Notes: generated by a model not told the origin, from the sequence alone. 64,000 nt of DNA from Stella humosa (GCF_006738645.1 NZ_AP019700.1:4756001-4820000), one strand, 5' to 3'. Positions 1 through 11,896 are shown, counted from the stretch's first letter. Translations and numbers: made by a program.

Positions 1-733
1 GCGGGTCGCCCTGGCGGACGACCGGGCCCATCGGGTCCTTGCCGAAGACCTCCGGCAGGATCACGAAGTCCTCGGGGTTGGGGGCGACGGCCGCGCGGAT
101 CGCCGACAGGCCCGAGGTCGTCTGCACGAAGACGTCGCAACGGCCGCCGAAGAAGGCGGTGTTCAGCTCCTTCTGGTCCTCGATCACCACCAGCGTGATC
201 TTGATCGAATACTTGGCCTGGGCATCGGCGATGATGCGCTCCGAGGTCGAGCCGGGGCGCACGCAGATGGTGGCGCCGTCCAGCTCCTTGACCGACTTCA
301 CGCCCAGCTTCTTGGGCACCATGAAGCCCTGCCCGTCATAGAAGGTGGGGGTGATGAAATCGAGACCGAGGTCGGCGTCACGCCCGTAGGTCCAGGTGAC
401 GTTGGACAGGGTCACGTCGACCTCGCCCGTCTGCAGCACGGTCAGGCGGGTCTGGGTGGTGCTCTTGACGTACTGCACCTTGCCGGCGTCGCCCAGCACG
501 GCGGCCGCGATCGCCCGGCAGACATCGACTTCCAGGCCGGTCCACTCGCCCTTGCTGTCGACGACCGAGAAGCCGGGGCGGCTGCCGTTCATGGCGCAGA
601 CCAGCGCACCCCGCGCCTTCACCGCGTCCAGGGTCGGCCCGGCCTCGGCGTCGGAGGACGCAGCCGCCGACGCCATGGCCAGCGAGGCCCCGAAGAGGGC
701 CGGCAACAATCCGCGCGCCAGTAGGGATGCCAT
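1..733 (-). CDS. Amino-acid ABC transporter periplasmic binding protein (AapJ-like), 3' end cut by window edge
   Basis: Begins at an ATG whose complement is at 731-733 and runs leftward off the window, so only the first ~244 residues are visible. A short hydrophobic signal peptide (MASLLARGLLPALFGASLAM) is followed by a mature region with the family hallmarks VDICRAIAAAV, LTVLQTGEVDVTLSN, GQGFMVPKKLGVKSVKEL and ICVRPGSTSE. These match the general L-amino-acid binding proteins (AapJ/BztA) of the SBP_bac_3 family. In that family the protein captures amino acids in the periplasm for an AapQMP-type permease, which would lie left of the window. The family call is firm; the exact substrate is inferred. 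Confidence 0.87.
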   Translation of the reverse strand, partial: MASLLARGLLPALFGASLAMASAAASSDAEAGPTLDAVKARGALVCAMNGSRPGFSVVDSKGEWTGLEVDVCRAIAAAVLGDAGKVQYVKSTTQTRLTVLQTGEVDVTLSNVTWTYGRDADLGLDFITPTFYDGQGFMVPKKLGVKSVKELDGATICVRPGSTSERIIADAQAKYSIKITLVVIEDQKELNTAFFGGRCDVFVQTTSGLSAIRAAVAPNPEDFVILPEVFGKDPMGPVVRQGDP

Positions 734-827
734 GGCAGTCGATCCTTTCGATTGGGTAGGCTGCTGCATATTCGGAAAGGCCGGACTTCGCAGGATACGG
801 GCCACCCGCGCAACGGAAATTGCCCGA

Positions 828-2741
828 TCAGCCGCCGATCGGCCCGCCATCGTCCTTGGTGATCACGATAACCGAGGGCCGGGGCGGCATGCCATCGGCG
901 AAGTCCGGCCAGCGCGTCGACGGCGCCGCGAAGTGGGAGCCGGCCGTCATCCCCGGATGCTGCACCGACAGGAACAGCGTGCGGCCATCCGGCGTGAAGC
1001 ACGGGCCGGTCACCTCCGCCCCGATCGGCGCGCGGTAGAAGCGCCGGGCCCGGCCGCGCTCCGGCCCGGTGGTGGCCGTCACATAGAGGCCGTCGGCCGC
1101 CCCGCCCCTCATCCCGCTGTCGGTGGCGACCCACAGCCGGCCGGCCGGATCGAAGACCAGGTTGTCCGGACAGGACAGCCAGTCGCCGGCCTCCGCCGTG
1201 GGGCCATAGCGCGTTCCCGCATCGACGGCAGGGTTCCCCGAAACCATCAGGACGTCCCAGCGCGCCTCAGTCGCTGCATGGTCGGTGCCGCCCGGACCGT
1301 CCGGCGGGATCATCTCGATGACATGGCCATGGTCGTTGGTCGCGCGCGGGTTGGCCGCCGTCACCTGTTCGGGCCGCCGCTGGTTGTTGTTGGTCATCGT
1401 CACGTAGGCGCGGCCCGTGACCGGGCTGACTTCGACATCCTCCGGCCGGTCCATGGGCGTGGCCTTCACCAGGTCGGCGGCGCGGCGCGCCTCGATCACC
1501 ACCGTGGCCTGGTCAGGGAAGCCGTTCGCGGCCGTCAGTGGCCCTTCGCCCTGCACCAGCCGCAGCCATTCCAGCCGCCCGTCCTCATGGAAGCGGGCGA
1601 CGTGCAGCACGCCCTCGTCCAGCAGGTCTCGGTTGGCGGCGCGGTCGGCCGGGTTCCAGGCGCGCGCCGTCACGAACTTGTAGACGTACTCGAACCGCTC
1701 GTCGTCACCCTGGTAGATCGCCAGGCGGCCGTCGGGACAGACCACCGTGGTCGCCCCCTCATGCTTGAAGCGGCCGAGCGCCGTGCGCTTCACCGGGACC
1801 GAAGCCGGGTCGTAGGGGTCGAACTCGACGATCCAGCCGAAGCGGTTGGCCTCGTTCGGCTCCTGCGCCCGGTCGAAGCGCGCGTCGTGCCGGTGCCAGG
1901 AGTACCAGCTCCTGGGCGACATGCCGTAGCGCGCGCCGGCCGGGTCGGCCGCGGCCCCGCCGCCGAAGAAGAAATGGAAGTTCTCCTCGCCCGTCAGCAC
2001 CGTGCCCCAGGGCGTCTGCCCGCCGGCGCAGTTGGCAAAGGTGCCGGCGACCTGCCGCCCCGCGGGATCGGCCGCGGTGCGCATCCGTGCATGGCCGGCC
2101 GCCGGGCCGGACAGATGCATGGGAGTGGTTACCGTCAGCCGACGCGCGTAGCGCCCCGGCACGACCGACCACCCTTCGGCCCCGTGCCGCACCTCCACCA
2201 CCGACAGGCCGATCGCCGCCATCTCGATCGCGGCCTGCTCGCGCGTCGCGCGCTGCCCGGCGTCGCGGTCCGCGCCGAGCCCAGGGAACATCAGCCCGGG
2301 CACGGTGTATTCGTGGTTGACCACCAGCAGGCCGTGCCGGCTGGAATCGCCCGCGGTCGACAGCGGGAAGTAGCAGGTGAAGTCGCAGTTGTAGCCGAAC
2401 TGCCGGGCCTGGGCGGCGGCGTCCTGGGCGCCGATGGCGAAGGCGGGGGAATCCGCCAGCACCGGATCGCCCCAGCGCAGCAGCACCTGGGACCGATAGC
2501 CGGCCGGGACATGATCGCGGTCGTCGCTGCCGGGCGGGATGGCGGCAAAGCCGGTCGCGGCCTCCTCCGCCACGGCCGGCGGGGAGGGCAAGGCCGGCAG
2601 GGCCGCGGCGGCCACCAGACCCGCGAGCACGGCGCGCCGCGACAGTCGGCGCTCGACCAGCCAGCCGATCGAGGGCTCCGAAGAGGAATTGGCCGGCGGC
2701 CCATCCCTGTCGGCCATCGGCGCGAACTCTGGCTCGTTCAA
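828..2741 (-). CDS. phoX: PhoX-family (DUF839) secreted alkaline phosphatase-like protein
   Basis: About 637 residues. A twin-arginine export signal near residues 30-50 (RRLSRRAVLAGLVAAAALPA) is followed by the long DUF839/PhoX beta-propeller, recognisable from VNHEYTVPGLMFP, CAGGQTPWGTVLTGEEN, YQGDDERFEYVYKFV and DRPEDVEVSPVTGRAYV. Characterised PhoX enzymes are periplasmic Ca/Fe phosphomonoesterases released under phosphate starvation. The most upstream start is a TTG at 2741 preceded by GGAG; an ATG at 2717 (MADRDG) would shorten it by 8 residues. It is divergent from the kinase gene at 2903. No Pho box was recognised in the 161-bp gap. Function is inferred from family. Confidence 0.85.
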   Translation of the reverse strand: MNEPEFAPMADRDGPPANSSSEPSIGWLVERRLSRRAVLAGLVAAAALPALPSPPAVAEEAATGFAAIPPGSDDRDHVPAGYRSQVLLRWGDPVLADSPAFAIGAQDAAAQARQFGYNCDFTCYFPLSTAGDSSRHGLLVVNHEYTVPGLMFPGLGADRDAGQRATREQAAIEMAAIGLSVVEVRHGAEGWSVVPGRYARRLTVTTPMHLSGPAAGHARMRTAADPAGRQVAGTFANCAGGQTPWGTVLTGEENFHFFFGGGAAADPAGARYGMSPRSWYSWHRHDARFDRAQEPNEANRFGWIVEFDPYDPASVPVKRTALGRFKHEGATTVVCPDGRLAIYQGDDERFEYVYKFVTARAWNPADRAANRDLLDEGVLHVARFHEDGRLEWLRLVQGEGPLTAANGFPDQATVVIEARRAADLVKATPMDRPEDVEVSPVTGRAYVTMTNNNQRRPEQVTAANPRATNDHGHVIEMIPPDGPGGTDHAATEARWDVLMVSGNPAVDAGTRYGPTAEAGDWLSCPDNLVFDPAGRLWVATDSGMRGGAADGLYVTATTGPERGRARRFYRAPIGAEVTGPCFTPDGRTLFLSVQHPGMTAGSHFAAPSTRWPDFADGMPPRPSVIVITKDDGGPIGG

Positions 2742-2902
2742 TGGACCTATCTCCAGACTTGGCGGCAGACCGGGAAAGAGAAATGCCTAGCCTGGATCGC
2801 ATGGCGCGGCGACAGGCATATGACGATTTCGCGGCCCTTCTTGCCGAAGCGGCCGCAATCCGATAGAACCCGCGCCGTTCCTCCACCGAAATGTGCCCTA
2901 GA

Positions 2903-3889
2903 ATGGCTGAGACACGCCACGATGTCCTTGGCATTGGCAATGCCATTGTCGATGTCCTGACCCACGCCGACGACGCCTTCCTCGAGCGCGAGGGACTGGC
3001 CAAGGGCACCATGACCCTGATCGACGCCGCCCGCGCCGATGCCCTCTACGCGCGCATGGCATCCGGCGTCGAGATGTCGGGCGGATCGGCCGCCAACACC
3101 ATGGCCGGCATCGCCTCGCTGGGCGGCAAGGCCGCCTATTTCGGCAAGGTGCGCGACGACCAGCTCGGCGGCATCTTCGCCCACGACATCAAGGCGAGCG
3201 GCGTCCACTTCCCGACCGCGCCCGCCACCAGCGGCGCCGGCACCGCCCGCTGCCTGATCCTGGTCACGCCCGACGCCCAGCGCACCATGTCGACATATCT
3301 GGGTGCCTGCGTCGAACTGGGCCCGGACGACGTCGACGAGGCGACGGTGGCGGCATCGGCCGTGACCTATCTCGAGGGCTACCTGTTCGACCCGCCGGGT
3401 GCGCGCGAGGCCTTCGTGAAGGCAGCCGGCATCGCGCGGCGCAACGGCCGCCGAGTCGCCCTCAGCCTGTCGGACCCCTTCTGTGTCGATCGCCACCGCG
3501 ACGCGCTGCGCCTGTTCGTGCGCGAGCATGTCGACGTGCTGTTCGCCAACGAGGTCGAGATCCTGTCGCTGACCGGGGCCGACGACTTCGCGGGCGCGCT
3601 CGACACCATCCGCGGCACCGTGCCGATCGCAGCCCTGACCCGCAGCGCCGAGGGCAGCGTGGTGGCGACGATCGATGCCGTCCACACCGTGGCCGCCGCC
3701 CCCGTCGCCCGCGTCGTCGACACCACGGGTGCGGGCGACCTCTATGCCGCGGGCTTCCTCTACGGCCTGACCGCCGGCCGCGACCTTGCCGAATGCGGCC
3801 GCCTCGGCGCGATCGCCGCGGCCGAGATCATCTCCCACTTCGGCGCGCGACCGGAAACGCCGCTCGCCGGACTGGCCCATCCCATTTGA
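2903..3889 (+). CDS. PfkB-family carbohydrate/adenosine kinase
   Basis: About 328 residues counted from the ATG of MAETRHDV; an in-frame start 12 bp upstream at 2891 is possible. The N-terminal PfkB signature is [10 protein letters not shown], followed by the substrate-lid region with [24 protein letters not shown]. The C-terminal ATP/anion-hole motif is [16 protein letters not shown], whose Asp is the catalytic base in the family. The overall pattern resembles adenosine kinase-type PfkB members of alphaproteobacteria, which phosphorylate a nucleoside or sugar with ATP in the cytosol. It lies 46 bp upstream of typA on the same strand and may be co-transcribed. Substrate assignment is inference. 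Confidence 0.88.
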   Translation: MAETRHDVLGIGNAIVDVLTHADDAFLEREGLAKGTMTLIDAARADALYARMASGVEMSGGSAANTMAGIASLGGKAAYFGKVRDDQLGGIFAHDIKASGVHFPTAPATSGAGTARCLILVTPDAQRTMSTYLGACVELGPDDVDEATVAASAVTYLEGYLFDPPGAREAFVKAAGIARRNGRRVALSLSDPFCVDRHRDALRLFVREHVDVLFANEVEILSLTGADDFAGALDTIRGTVPIAALTRSAEGSVVATIDAVHTVAAAPVARVVDTTGAGDLYAAGFLYGLTAGRDLAECGRLGAIAAAEIISHFGARPETPLAGLAHPI

Positions 3890-3935
3890 CGCAGCTTCTG
3901 GCATAGGCCTTGCTGCGCTGCCATATCGAGCGCCC

Positions 3936-5756
<1,821 letters not shown>

Positions 5757-5862
5757 GCCCCGGCCACCGCCCTTCCCCCTCGCGTTTCCCGCCGGCCGGT
5801 GATCGTCTATGGTCCCGGCCAGCGAGTCGGTTTCCCCCAACACTCACTCCGAGAGGCTGCCC

Positions 5863-6408
5863 ATGCGGTTCTTCCGCACTCTCCTCGCTGTCATCGGCTG
5901 CCTTCTCCTGATGGAGGCCCCCGTGCAAGCAGCGGACCTGGAAAACACCATCTATCTCGACCTGAAGGACGGCCGCGTCGTCATCGAACTGCGCCCCGAC
6001 CTCGCCCCCAAGCACGTCGCCCGGATCAAGGAGCTGACGCGCAAGGGCTTCTATGACGGCATCGTCTTCCATCGCGTGATCGATGGCTTCATGGCCCAGA
6101 CGGGCGACCCGCGCGGCGACGGCACCGGCGGCTCCGGCCAGAAGCTGGATGCGGAGTTTTCCAAGGAGCGCCATGTGCGCGGCACGCTGTCGATGGCCCG
6201 CGCGGCCAACCCGAACAGCGCCGACAGCCAGTTCTTCATCATGTTCGCGCCCTCGACCCACCTGGACAACCAGTACACCGTGTGGGGCAAGGTCACGCAG
6301 GGCATGGAATTCGTCGACATGATCAAGAAGGGCTCGAGCGCCCAGAACGGCGCCGTCAGCAACCCAGACCGCATCGTGAAGATGCAGGTCGCCGCCGACG
6401 CCAAGTAA
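5863..6408 (+). CDS. Peptidyl-prolyl cis-trans isomerase, cyclophilin type, exported
   Basis: 181 residues. The start is set at MRFFRTLLAVIGCLLLM, giving a signal peptide cleaved near VQAADLE; upstream in-frame residues are not family-like. The cyclophilin core is complete: GFYDGIVFHRVIDGFMAQTG (catalytic Arg in FHRVI), SMARAANPNSADSQFF and YTVWGKVTQGMEFVD. It would catalyse proline isomerisation during folding in the periplasm. It follows typA by about 100 bp and precedes the frameshifted transporter by 22 bp. The family call is secure; paralogue naming (PpiA/PpiB) is not attempted. Confidence 0.93.
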   Translation: MRFFRTLLAVIGCLLLMEAPVQAADLENTIYLDLKDGRVVIELRPDLAPKHVARIKELTRKGFYDGIVFHRVIDGFMAQTGDPRGDGTGGSGQKLDAEFSKERHVRGTLSMARAANPNSADSQFFIMFAPSTHLDNQYTVWGKVTQGMEFVDMIKKGSSAQNGAVSNPDRIVKMQVAADAK

Positions 6409-6430
6409 GCAGAAGCAGAGCCTGGCACCG

Positions 6431-7760
6431 ATGGACGGGGCGGGGCGCGGTCTGGCCGCCATCTGGCGGCAACCGCGCCTGGCCACCGTCCTCGGCCTGG
6501 GCTTCGCCAGCGGCCTGCCCCTGCCGCTGACGTTCGGCACGCTGTCCTTCTGGCTGGCCGAATCCGGGGTATCGCGCACCGCCATCGGCCTCTTCGCGCT
6601 GGTCGGCACCGCCTACAGCCTGAAATTCCTCTGGGCGCCGCTGGTCGACAGCCTGCCCCTGCCCGTCCTGACGGGCCGCTTCGGCCGCCGCCGCGGCTGG
6701 ACGCTGGCGGTCCAGGCCGCCCTCATCGCCGCCATCGCCCTGCTCGGCCTGACCGACCCCGCCGTCGATCCGGCGCTGACCGCCATGGCGGCGCTGGCCG
6801 TCGCTTTCCTGTCGGCCACCCAGGACATCGTCATCGACGCCTACCGGATCGAACTGCTGGAGCCCGAGGAACAGGGCATGGGCGCGGCCGCCATCCAGTG
6901 GGGTTATCGCGGCGGCATGCTGGCCGCCTCGGCCGGCGCCCTCTACGCCGCGGCCTTCGGCGGCTGGGCCGTCGCCTATGCGGTGATGGCAAGCCTGATG
7001 CTGGTCGGCGTGGCGACCGTGCTGCTGTCCCCGGAGCCTGCCCGCCCCCTCACCCCTCGACCCGGCAGCACAGCCGCCATCCTCGGCGGCGACCGGTGGG
7101 CTCGCCCGCGCCGCGGCCTGGGCGCGCGATGCCGTCGTGGCGCCATTCGCGGAGTTCGCCCGCCGCCCGGGCTGGCTCGCCATCCTGCTCTTCGTCGTCC
7201 TCTACAAGCTGGGCGACGCCCTGGCCGGCGTCATGGCCAACCCGTTCTACGTGGCGCTCGGCTTCACCAAGATCGAGGTGGCCAACGTCGCCAAGCTGTT
7301 CGGAGTCGCAGCCACCCTGGCGGGCCTGGCCGTGGCCGGCCTCATCGTCTATCGCTGGGGCGTCTATCGCAGCCTGCTGGTCTGCGGCCTGCTGCAGGCG
7401 GCGTCCAACCTGACCTACGTGCTGCAGGCCTGGGCGGGGCACGACGTCTGGGTGCTGACGCTGACCATCCTGCTGGAGAATTTCACCGGCGGCATGGGAT
7501 CGGCCGCCTTCGTGGCCTACCTGTCGGGCCTGTGCTCGCTGGCCTTCACCGCGACGCAATATGCGCTGCTCTCGTCGCTGGCGGCCGTCGGGCGCACGAC
7601 GCTGTCCGCCAGCGGCGGCTGGCTGGCAGACCGGCTCGACTGGGTCCCGTTCTTCCTGGCGACCACGGCCGCGGCATTGCCGGCCCTGCTGATCCTGCTG
7701 TGGCTGGGCCGCCGCTTCCCGATCGATCCACCCGCCGCCGCCCGTCCGGCAACCCGATAG
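6431..7760 (+). pseudogene. AmpG-like MFS transporter, reading frame broken once
   Basis: Two in-order open frames together make one ~440-residue MFS protein. The first runs from the ATG at 6431 (FASGLPLPLTFGTLSFWLAE and SLKFLWAPLVDSLPLP are typical AmpG/MFS_1-like motifs) to about 7040. From about 7090 the homologous sequence continues in the next frame (APFAEFARRPGWLAILLFVV, YKLGDALAGVMANPFYVALG) and ends at a stop at 7758-7760. The crossover falls in a C-rich stretch near 7041-7056, so a single-base indel explains it. AmpG relatives import muropeptides across the inner membrane for peptidoglycan recycling. Either a recent pseudogene or a sequencing indel; the two halves are otherwise undegraded. 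Confidence 0.8.
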
Positions 7761-8230
7761 CCCACGGCACACGCCCGAGAATTTTTGCCGTGGCGATGGA
7801 TCCGGCCGCATGGTTTATGCGTTCAGCCCGGCGACGCCGCGAAGTTGCGTGGTTCCCAGGCCGCATCTGTTGCAAGTCGGCCACATAGGCACCGGGGAAT
7901 CGCGGAAGTGCCGGGCAAACGGTCGAGGGGACTGCCGACATGCGCAAGATTCGACTATAGATTAATACGATGCCGTCGGCGTGGCGCGCCGCCGCGCCGA
8001 TGTGTGTGGCTGGTGTCACGGGGGGTGCGCAAGCGGTACTGCCGGCGGGGGTCGTGGATTTTCGGGTTGCCAGCCACTGGCCAGACCTTAGAATTCATGG
8101 TCGAGGGGCACCTGTAGGTTTCGGCCTGCGGGTGGTCGTTAGCATCGGTAGTTCGTGGGGCGCGCCCGGCGCCGCGGGATTTCGAGAACGATCCGCGGTG
8201 TGGGCTGAAACGACAAGGAGGTTTTTCTTC
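7761..8230. other. 470-bp non-coding interval upstream of the OmpA-type lipoprotein gene
   Basis: No convincing protein-coding sequence; the in-frame extension of the downstream gene is not protein-like. An inverted repeat with 8-bp arms (CCACGGCA at 7762-7769 and TGCCGTGG at 7786-7793) directly follows the broken transporter and may terminate it, although it lacks a T-run. The interval is less G+C-rich near 7950-7970 (contains TATAGATT), where the promoter of the downstream gene could lie. A very strong ribosome-binding site AAGGAGG ends the interval about 10 bases before the ATG at 8231. Confidence 0.5.
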
Positions 8231-9076
8231 ATGCGATCGATGAAGCTAGGGGCAGTGTTCGCTGTCGGCCTCATGGCGGCCGCCTGCGGCACGACCGAGA
8301 TCGACTCGGTCCGCGGCATGACGCCGACCGGCGGTACGGAATTCACGCAGGCGCTGGCCGCTGGCTATCGCGCGCTTGCCATTCAGGAGGAAGGGCTCCG
8401 CGACTGGTCTGACGCGTATCGCTACGCGAACAAGGGCCTCGCCGCCGGCCAGGGCCAGATGGTCCTGCCGGAAGACCCGGCGAACTGGGCGCTGCCGGCG
8501 AGCATGATGCCGGAGTTCCAGGCTGCCCGCGCCCGCCTGATCGCGGCGCTGGACGGCAATGGCCGTACGCGCCTGCCGCAGGTCGCGGCCGGTGCGCAGC
8601 TTGCCTATGACTGCTGGGTCGAAGAGCAGGAAGAAGGCTGGCAGATCGACTGCATCGAGAAGTGCAAGCGGGACTTCTACGCCCTGCTGGCCCAGCTCGA
8701 AGCCCGCCCGGCCCCGGCCGCGGCACCTGTCCCGGCGGCTCCGCCGGCGGCGCGTCAGTTCATCGTGTTCTTCGACTTTGACCGGTCGAACATCACGGCC
8801 GAAGGCGCCCGCGTCATCCAGCAGGTGATTGCGTCCTACCGCCAGAAGGCTGGCCCGATCAGCGTTGTCGGCCATACCGACCGCTCCGGCACGCCGCAGT
8901 ACAACCAGGGTCTCTCGATCCGTCGCTCGAACTCGGTCAAGCAGGCACTGGTTCGTGGCGGCATCGCCGCCGGCCAGGTCTCGACCGCGGGCCGCGGTGA
9001 GTCCGAGCCCCGGGTGCCGACTCCGGACGGTGTCCGCGAGCCGCAGAACCGCCGCGCCGAGATCCGCATCCAGTAG
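8231..9076 (+). CDS. OmpA-family outer-membrane lipoprotein
   Basis: 281 residues starting at the ATG that follows AAGGAGG. The N-terminus is a lipoprotein signal with lipobox MAAAC (Cys about residue 19). A ~150-residue N-terminal region of unknown fold is followed by a Pro/Ala linker. The C-terminal OmpA peptidoglycan-binding domain starts at about residue 175, with FFDFDRSNITAEGARVIQ, VVGHTDRSGTPQYNQGLSIR and GRGESEPRVPT..NRRAEI. Likely anchored in the outer membrane and bound to peptidoglycan, Pal-like. Strong RBS, long leader and its own terminator suggest a highly expressed single-gene unit. Confidence 0.92.
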   Translation: MRSMKLGAVFAVGLMAAACGTTEIDSVRGMTPTGGTEFTQALAAGYRALAIQEEGLRDWSDAYRYANKGLAAGQGQMVLPEDPANWALPASMMPEFQAARARLIAALDGNGRTRLPQVAAGAQLAYDCWVEEQEEGWQIDCIEKCKRDFYALLAQLEARPAPAAAPVPAAPPAARQFIVFFDFDRSNITAEGARVIQQVIASYRQKAGPISVVGHTDRSGTPQYNQGLSIRRSNSVKQALVRGGIAAGQVSTAGRGESEPRVPTPDGVREPQNRRAEIRIQ

Positions 9077-9097
9077 CGGTTCTCTACCGGCAGACGG

Positions 9098-9133
9098 AAC
9101 GGCGTCGGCTTCGGCCGGCGCCGTTTTCGTTTG
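9098..9133 (+). terminator. Rho-independent terminator after the OmpA-type lipoprotein gene
   Basis: Stem AACGGCGTCGG (9098-9108) pairs with CCGGCGCCGTT (9115-9125) with one G-U wobble. The loop is CTTCGG and is followed by TTTCGTTT. It lies 22 bp downstream of the stop codon. Confidence 0.85.
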
Positions 9134-9283
9134 TGGGCCAGAATGGCCCATCGACCGGAAGGCCCATCGACTGGACAATATCGGCCGCTCGGCCGATAGT
9201 TTGGGCACCTCTCCGCCAGCCGGCAGGGTTCCGGCCATCCGGGACCGGGCCGATGGCCCCATCGCCCTCCCGCGGATCATCCC

Positions 9284-9676
9284 ATGTACAGCGAAACCAC
9301 CCGCACCATCCGCGTCACGGTGAAGCCGTTCTACCTGGAGGATCAGTCCTCCCCGGCCGAGAACCACTATGTCTGGGCCTATCACGTGAAGATCGAGAAC
9401 ACGGGTGGCGAGAAGGTCCAGCTCCGCACGCGCCATTGGCGCATCACCGATGCGCTGGGCCGGGTGCAGGAAGTGCGTGGCCCGGGCGTCGTCGGCGAGC
9501 AGCCGGTGCTGGAGCCCGGCGAATCCTTCGAGTATACGAGCGGCACGCCGCTGCCGACGCCGTCCGGCATCATGGTCGGCACGTACCAGATGGAGGGTGC
9601 CGCGGGCGAGATGTTCGACGTTCGCATTCCCGCCTTCTCGCTCGATAGTCCCCACCAGCCCGTTCGACTCAACTGA
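9284..9676 (+). CDS. apaG: ApaG protein (Co2+/Mg2+ efflux-associated, FnIII-like)
   Basis: 130 residues, the usual ApaG length. It shows the family signature [59 protein letters not shown] and [11 protein letters not shown]. ApaG is a small single-domain immunoglobulin/FnIII-like cytosolic protein linked genetically to cobalt resistance and magnesium efflux; its molecular role is not settled. It stands 34 bp upstream of folE on the same strand, so co-transcription is possible. ATG at 9284. Confidence 0.95.
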   Translation: MYSETTRTIRVTVKPFYLEDQSSPAENHYVWAYHVKIENTGGEKVQLRTRHWRITDALGRVQEVRGPGVVGEQPVLEPGESFEYTSGTPLPTPSGIMVGTYQMEGAAGEMFDVRIPAFSLDSPHQPVRLN

Positions 9677-9710
9677 ACAGGCCGGCTCAACTGAATAATA
9701 ACGAGGCATC

Positions 9711-10337
9711 ATGACGACCGAGGATCCCCAGGCCCCGCCGTCCGACAGGCCGACGCAGTCCGAGGCCGAGGCCGCCGTCCGCACCCTGATCCGCTGGGCC
9801 GGCGACGACCCGGCGCGGGAAGGCCTGCTCGACACGCCCAGCCGCGTCGCCCGCTCCTTCGCCGAGTTCTTCGGCGGCTACGAGCTGGACCCGGTGGGTG
9901 TGCTGCAACGCACCTTCGAGGAGGTCGAGGGCTACGACGAGATGGTCGTGCTGCGCGACATCCGCTTCGAGAGCCATTGCGAGCACCACCTGGCGCCGAT
10001 CATCGGCAAGGCCCATGTCGCCTACCTGCCGCGGACGCGCGTCGTCGGCATCAGCAAGCTGGCCCGCGTGGTGGACCTCTATGCCCGCCGCCTGCAGATC
10101 CAGGAAAAGATGACGGCGCAGATCGCCAACGCGATCGAGGAAGTGCTGCAGCCGCACGGCGTCGCCGTCGTCATCGAGGCCTCGCACCAGTGCATGACCA
10201 CCCGCGGCGTGCACAAGCCGGGTACCAGCCTGGTCACCAGCCGAATGCTGGGCGCATTCCGTGCCGATGCGGCGACCCGGCGCGAGTTCCTGGCCTTCGT
10301 CGGGGTCGGCGGGGCGCCCGGCATGACCAACGTCTGA
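9711..10337 (+). CDS. folE: GTP cyclohydrolase I (FolE)
   Basis: 208 residues. Converts GTP to 7,8-dihydroneopterin triphosphate, the first step of folate (and queuosine) synthesis. Zinc ligands are visible as Cys90 and His93 in [10 protein letters not shown] and Cys161 in [12 protein letters not shown]; the 71-residue Cys-Cys spacing equals that of the E. coli enzyme (Cys110/Cys181). The GTP-binding segment [20 protein letters not shown] is present. The first ~20 residues are an acidic, Pro-rich, probably disordered extension. No break or unusual feature. Confidence 0.97.
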   Translation: MTTEDPQAPPSDRPTQSEAEAAVRTLIRWAGDDPAREGLLDTPSRVARSFAEFFGGYELDPVGVLQRTFEEVEGYDEMVVLRDIRFESHCEHHLAPIIGKAHVAYLPRTRVVGISKLARVVDLYARRLQIQEKMTAQIANAIEEVLQPHGVAVVIEASHQCMTTRGVHKPGTSLVTSRMLGAFRADAATRREFLAFVGVGGAPGMTNV

Positions 10338-10378
10338 GGCGGCACTAGAACCCTCTTCCGCCGACTGGACCGGGCACG

Positions 10379-11830
10379 ATGCCGGCCCTGCGCCCGATAT
10401 TTCACATCATCGGGCTGCTGCTGGGTGTCGTCGCCGGGGCGATGACGCTGCCGGCCCTGCTCGACTGGGCCGACGGCAACGACGGGTGGCGGGCGTTCGC
10501 CATGTCGGCGACACTGACGCTTTTCGTCGGCGTCGGCATGGCGCTGGCCTGCCAGCCGGCCGGCCGGATCGCGCTGACCGTGCGCCAGACCTTCGTCCTG
10601 ACGGTCGCGGTGTGGCTATTCATCTGCGCCTTCGGTGCCCTGCCGTTCATCCTGGGAGCCTCGCAGTTGAGTGTTCCCGGCGCATTCTTCGAGACGATGT
10701 CCGGCCTGACGACATCGGGTGGCACGGTTATCGTCGGATTGGAGAAACTGCCTCGCGGCATTCTGCTGTGGCGATCATTGCTGGTCATGCTGGGCGGGGC
10801 GGGTATCGTCGTCATGGCCGTTGCCGTGCTGCCATTCCTGCGCATCGGCGGGATGCAGCTATTTCGAACCGAGTCGTCCGACCGGTCCGACAAGCTGCTG
10901 CCGCGCGTGTCCCAAATGGCCGGCGCCCTGGTCGCCGTCTACTTCACGCTGGTCGCCCTCTGCTTCTGCCTGTTGTGGGCGGTCGGGCTAGGGTTTTTCG
11001 ATGCGATCTGTCATGCGCTGACGACGGTGGCGACCGGCGGGTTTGCGAACTATGACAGTTCGATCGGACATTTCGGCAATCCTGCGGCGGAGGTCGTCAT
11101 CACGGCTTTCATGCTGCTGGGCGGCACGACCCTGGCCATTTTCATCCGCTTTGCCCGAGGGGACTTTCGCCCGTTGTGGCAGGATAGCCAGCTCCACTGG
11201 TATTTCGGCATCTTCGCGGTCTTCACGCTGTCGATCGCCCTGTGGCAGATCACCATCAACAACGCCGATCCGGTGCATGCCCTGCGCGCCAGCGCCTTCT
11301 CGGTCGCCTCGGTGCTGACCACGACCGGCTTCGCGACCGACGACTATTCGCTCTGGGGCTCCTACCCGGTCGTCTGCTTCTTCTTCCTCACCTTCCTCGG
11401 CGGCATGACCGGATCGACATCGGGCGGCATCAAGATCTTCCGGCTCCAGGTCTTCTACAGCGTCGCCAAGGTGCAGATCGACCGGCTGATGCAGCCCCAC
11501 CGGGTGATCCTGCCGCTCTTCAACGGCCGCGCGGTGGCCGAGCCGATCGTCTTCTCGGTGCTGGCGTTCCTGACGCTCTATGGCATCTCGTTCGGCTTCA
11601 TCGCGCTGGCCCTGTCGCTGTTCGGCCAGGACCTCGTGACCAGCCTGTCGGGTGCGGCCAGCGCGCTCGGCAATGTCGGGCCGGGACTGGGCGAGGTGAT
11701 CGGTCCTGCCGGCAACTTCAGCACGATGCCGGACGGCGCCTTGTGGGTGCTGTCCTTCGGCATGCTGCTCGGTCGGCTGGAATTGCTGACGGTCTTCGTC
11801 CTCTTCACGCCGGCCTTCTGGCGCGACTGA
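10379..11830 (+). CDS. trkH: TrkH-family potassium uptake channel subunit
   Basis: 483 residues, strongly hydrophobic, ~10 membrane segments plus four selectivity-filter loops. The four filter motifs are recognisable: SGLTTSGGTVI, LTTVATGGFANYDSS, VLTTTGFATDDY and ALGNVGPGLGEV. Superfamily members are K+-translocating subunits that pair with a cytosolic TrkA/KtrA ring; no trkA is in the window. ATG at 10379, 41 bp after folE; relative to folE and argE it is a separate function on the same strand. Confidence 0.94.
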   Translation: MPALRPIFHIIGLLLGVVAGAMTLPALLDWADGNDGWRAFAMSATLTLFVGVGMALACQPAGRIALTVRQTFVLTVAVWLFICAFGALPFILGASQLSVPGAFFETMSGLTTSGGTVIVGLEKLPRGILLWRSLLVMLGGAGIVVMAVAVLPFLRIGGMQLFRTESSDRSDKLLPRVSQMAGALVAVYFTLVALCFCLLWAVGLGFFDAICHALTTVATGGFANYDSSIGHFGNPAAEVVITAFMLLGGTTLAIFIRFARGDFRPLWQDSQLHWYFGIFAVFTLSIALWQITINNADPVHALRASAFSVASVLTTTGFATDDYSLWGSYPVVCFFFLTFLGGMTGSTSGGIKIFRLQVFYSVAKVQIDRLMQPHRVILPLFNGRAVAEPIVFSVLAFLTLYGISFGFIALALSLFGQDLVTSLSGAASALGNVGPGLGEVIGPAGNFSTMPDGALWVLSFGMLLGRLELLTVFVLFTPAFWRD

Positions 11831-11896
11831 ACGCTTGCGCGCGGCCCAGGTCCGCGCCTTACTGCCCACCTGCCTTCAGAGTTGGAGTTCGCGAAC

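Noticed and set aside
396-2960. Long plus-strand open frame opposite the binding-protein and PhoX genes
   Set aside because: Antisense composition only; the minus strand shows Tat signal and DUF839 motifs.
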